The translations under genes and the position numbers were made by a program. From a virus: a stretch of DNA of 55,193 nt. Shown here in pieces: positions 54,727 through 55,193 of this stretch. The first letter of the stretch is position 1. Every line of letters starts with the position of its first letter. The DNA lies in the IMG/VR virus record IMGVR_UViG_3300048686_000358, positions 1 to 55,193 of that record. One strand, written 5' to 3'. The notes below the pieces were generated by a model. It saw only the letters and a list, made by a program, of their open reading frames with translations, made no database searches and was not told where the DNA came from.

Positions 54727-55176
54727 TTACTGAATCTTGGCTCTGTTTGTGCTTTGATCAAAGAAAACGCTCAATAGTTGTGCGTTATTAAAGGGAGTAA
54801 TCGCAATTTCAACTTCTAAAAGTATTCCATTTTCTTTGGGAAATGCTTTAACAGAGTTCAGAACAAGTCTTGGATCACTGCCTGCAACTCTACGTAGTTC
54901 GTTCTCAAGTTGAAATTGTACATCTGCTGTGTTTGGCTCGAATACAAACGACCACAATGTTGTACCGTATTTAGGATTTCCTACTTTTTGTCCTTGAGGA
55001 ATATTTAAAGCATTTAAAAAGTCTTGTATTACTAATTGTTCATCAACTAATGTGAACTTTTTTCCAAATACGATAGGATTAGTCAAACTACCTGTACCAC
55101 CATCTACACCCTGAGGCAGATTGGTAGAGCGGGGCTTATTTGCGTTTATTGTGCTAAATCCTACATATGTTGGCAT
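54727..55176 (-). CDS. Baseplate wedge protein gp25-like
   Basis: This protein is 149 residues of the gp25/GPW family, a conserved small piece at the inner core of contractile baseplates. After about 30 residues, NPIVFGKKFTLVDEQLVIQDFLNALNIPQGQKVGNPKYGTTLWSFVFEP gives the typical signature, followed by a C-terminal ELRRVAGSDPRL and strand-rich end. Length is close to the family norm (about 130). AAGGA precedes the ATG by seven to eight bases. Order gp25 then gp6 is that of T4-like phages. Confidence 0.92.
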   Translation of the reverse strand: MPTYVGFSTINANKPRSTNLPQGVDGGTGSLTNPIVFGKKFTLVDEQLVIQDFLNALNIPQGQKVGNPKYGTTLWSFVFEPNTADVQFQLENELRRVAGSDPRLVLNSVKAFPKENGILLEVEIAITPFNNAQLLSVFFDQSTNRAKIQ

Positions 55177-55193
55177 ATTATGTCCTTTTTGTA

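Overview
The window looks like one strand of a large T4-like myovirus genome: every gene I can support is on the minus strand. The evidence for a phage is a gp25-type baseplate wedge protein, a gp6-type baseplate wedge protein, a 6,205-residue virion protein whose N-terminus resembles large structural proteins of marine T4-like phages, and two fibre-like proteins, one ending in a peptidase-G2-like domain. The DNA is AT-rich. The host is inferred to be a Gram-negative bacterium, probably of beta-proteobacterial type, because the phage carries a Burkholderiales/Methylophilales-style porin and a Bug (TctC)-family periplasmic binding protein. The phage may be related to the myophages of streamlined aquatic bacteria (SAR11, OM43), which are known to carry two-piece tmRNAs. 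That link is recalled from the literature and was not tested here.

Layout in the direction of transcription (right to left): (1) 55176-29641, structural genes: gp25, gp6, the 6,205-aa giant, a 51-aa and a 206-aa protein with related termini, a peptidase-G2 fibre protein and a further fibre-like protein. (2) 29594-26411, a compact overlapping operon with a 103-aa protein, two related glycosyltransferase-like proteins, a 115-aa protein and a third glycosyltransferase-like protein. (3) 26411-14393, nine consecutive radical SAM genes, almost all overlapping or abutting. Eight share an unusual N-terminal cysteine domain in two sub-types; the last has a conventional SPASM-like C-terminus. (4) 14379-10585, two SGNH-type hydrolases with a 34-aa basic peptide gene between them, a NodU/TobZ-type carbamoyltransferase and a third SGNH protein. 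(5) 10573-5654, a 1,639-aa protein with 13 well-kept tandem modules of about 66 residues, three degenerate ones, and a C-terminal domain related to the 316-aa protein at 26411-27361. (6) 5631-3456, a SPPY-type methyltransferase, a consensus sigma70 promoter, a His-rich exported protein, a 42-aa membrane peptide gene and a circularly permuted tmRNA. (7) 3381-1, genes for the host cell envelope: a Bug-family binding protein, a 2-oxoglutarate/Fe(II)-type oxygenase, a porin and the start of pstS, the last preceded by three tandem PHO-box half-sites.

The most unusual block is 29594-5654. Glycosyltransferase-like proteins, nine radical SAM enzymes, three SGNH hydrolases, a carbamoyltransferase and a giant repeat protein are packed head to tail behind the fibre genes. 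This looks like one pathway that builds or decorates something, perhaps a glycan or protein modification of the virion or host surface. The substrate cannot be read from the sequence. The left end is different in kind: it appears to reprogram host nutrient uptake (phosphate, small organic acids, outer-membrane permeability) and ribosome rescue during infection.
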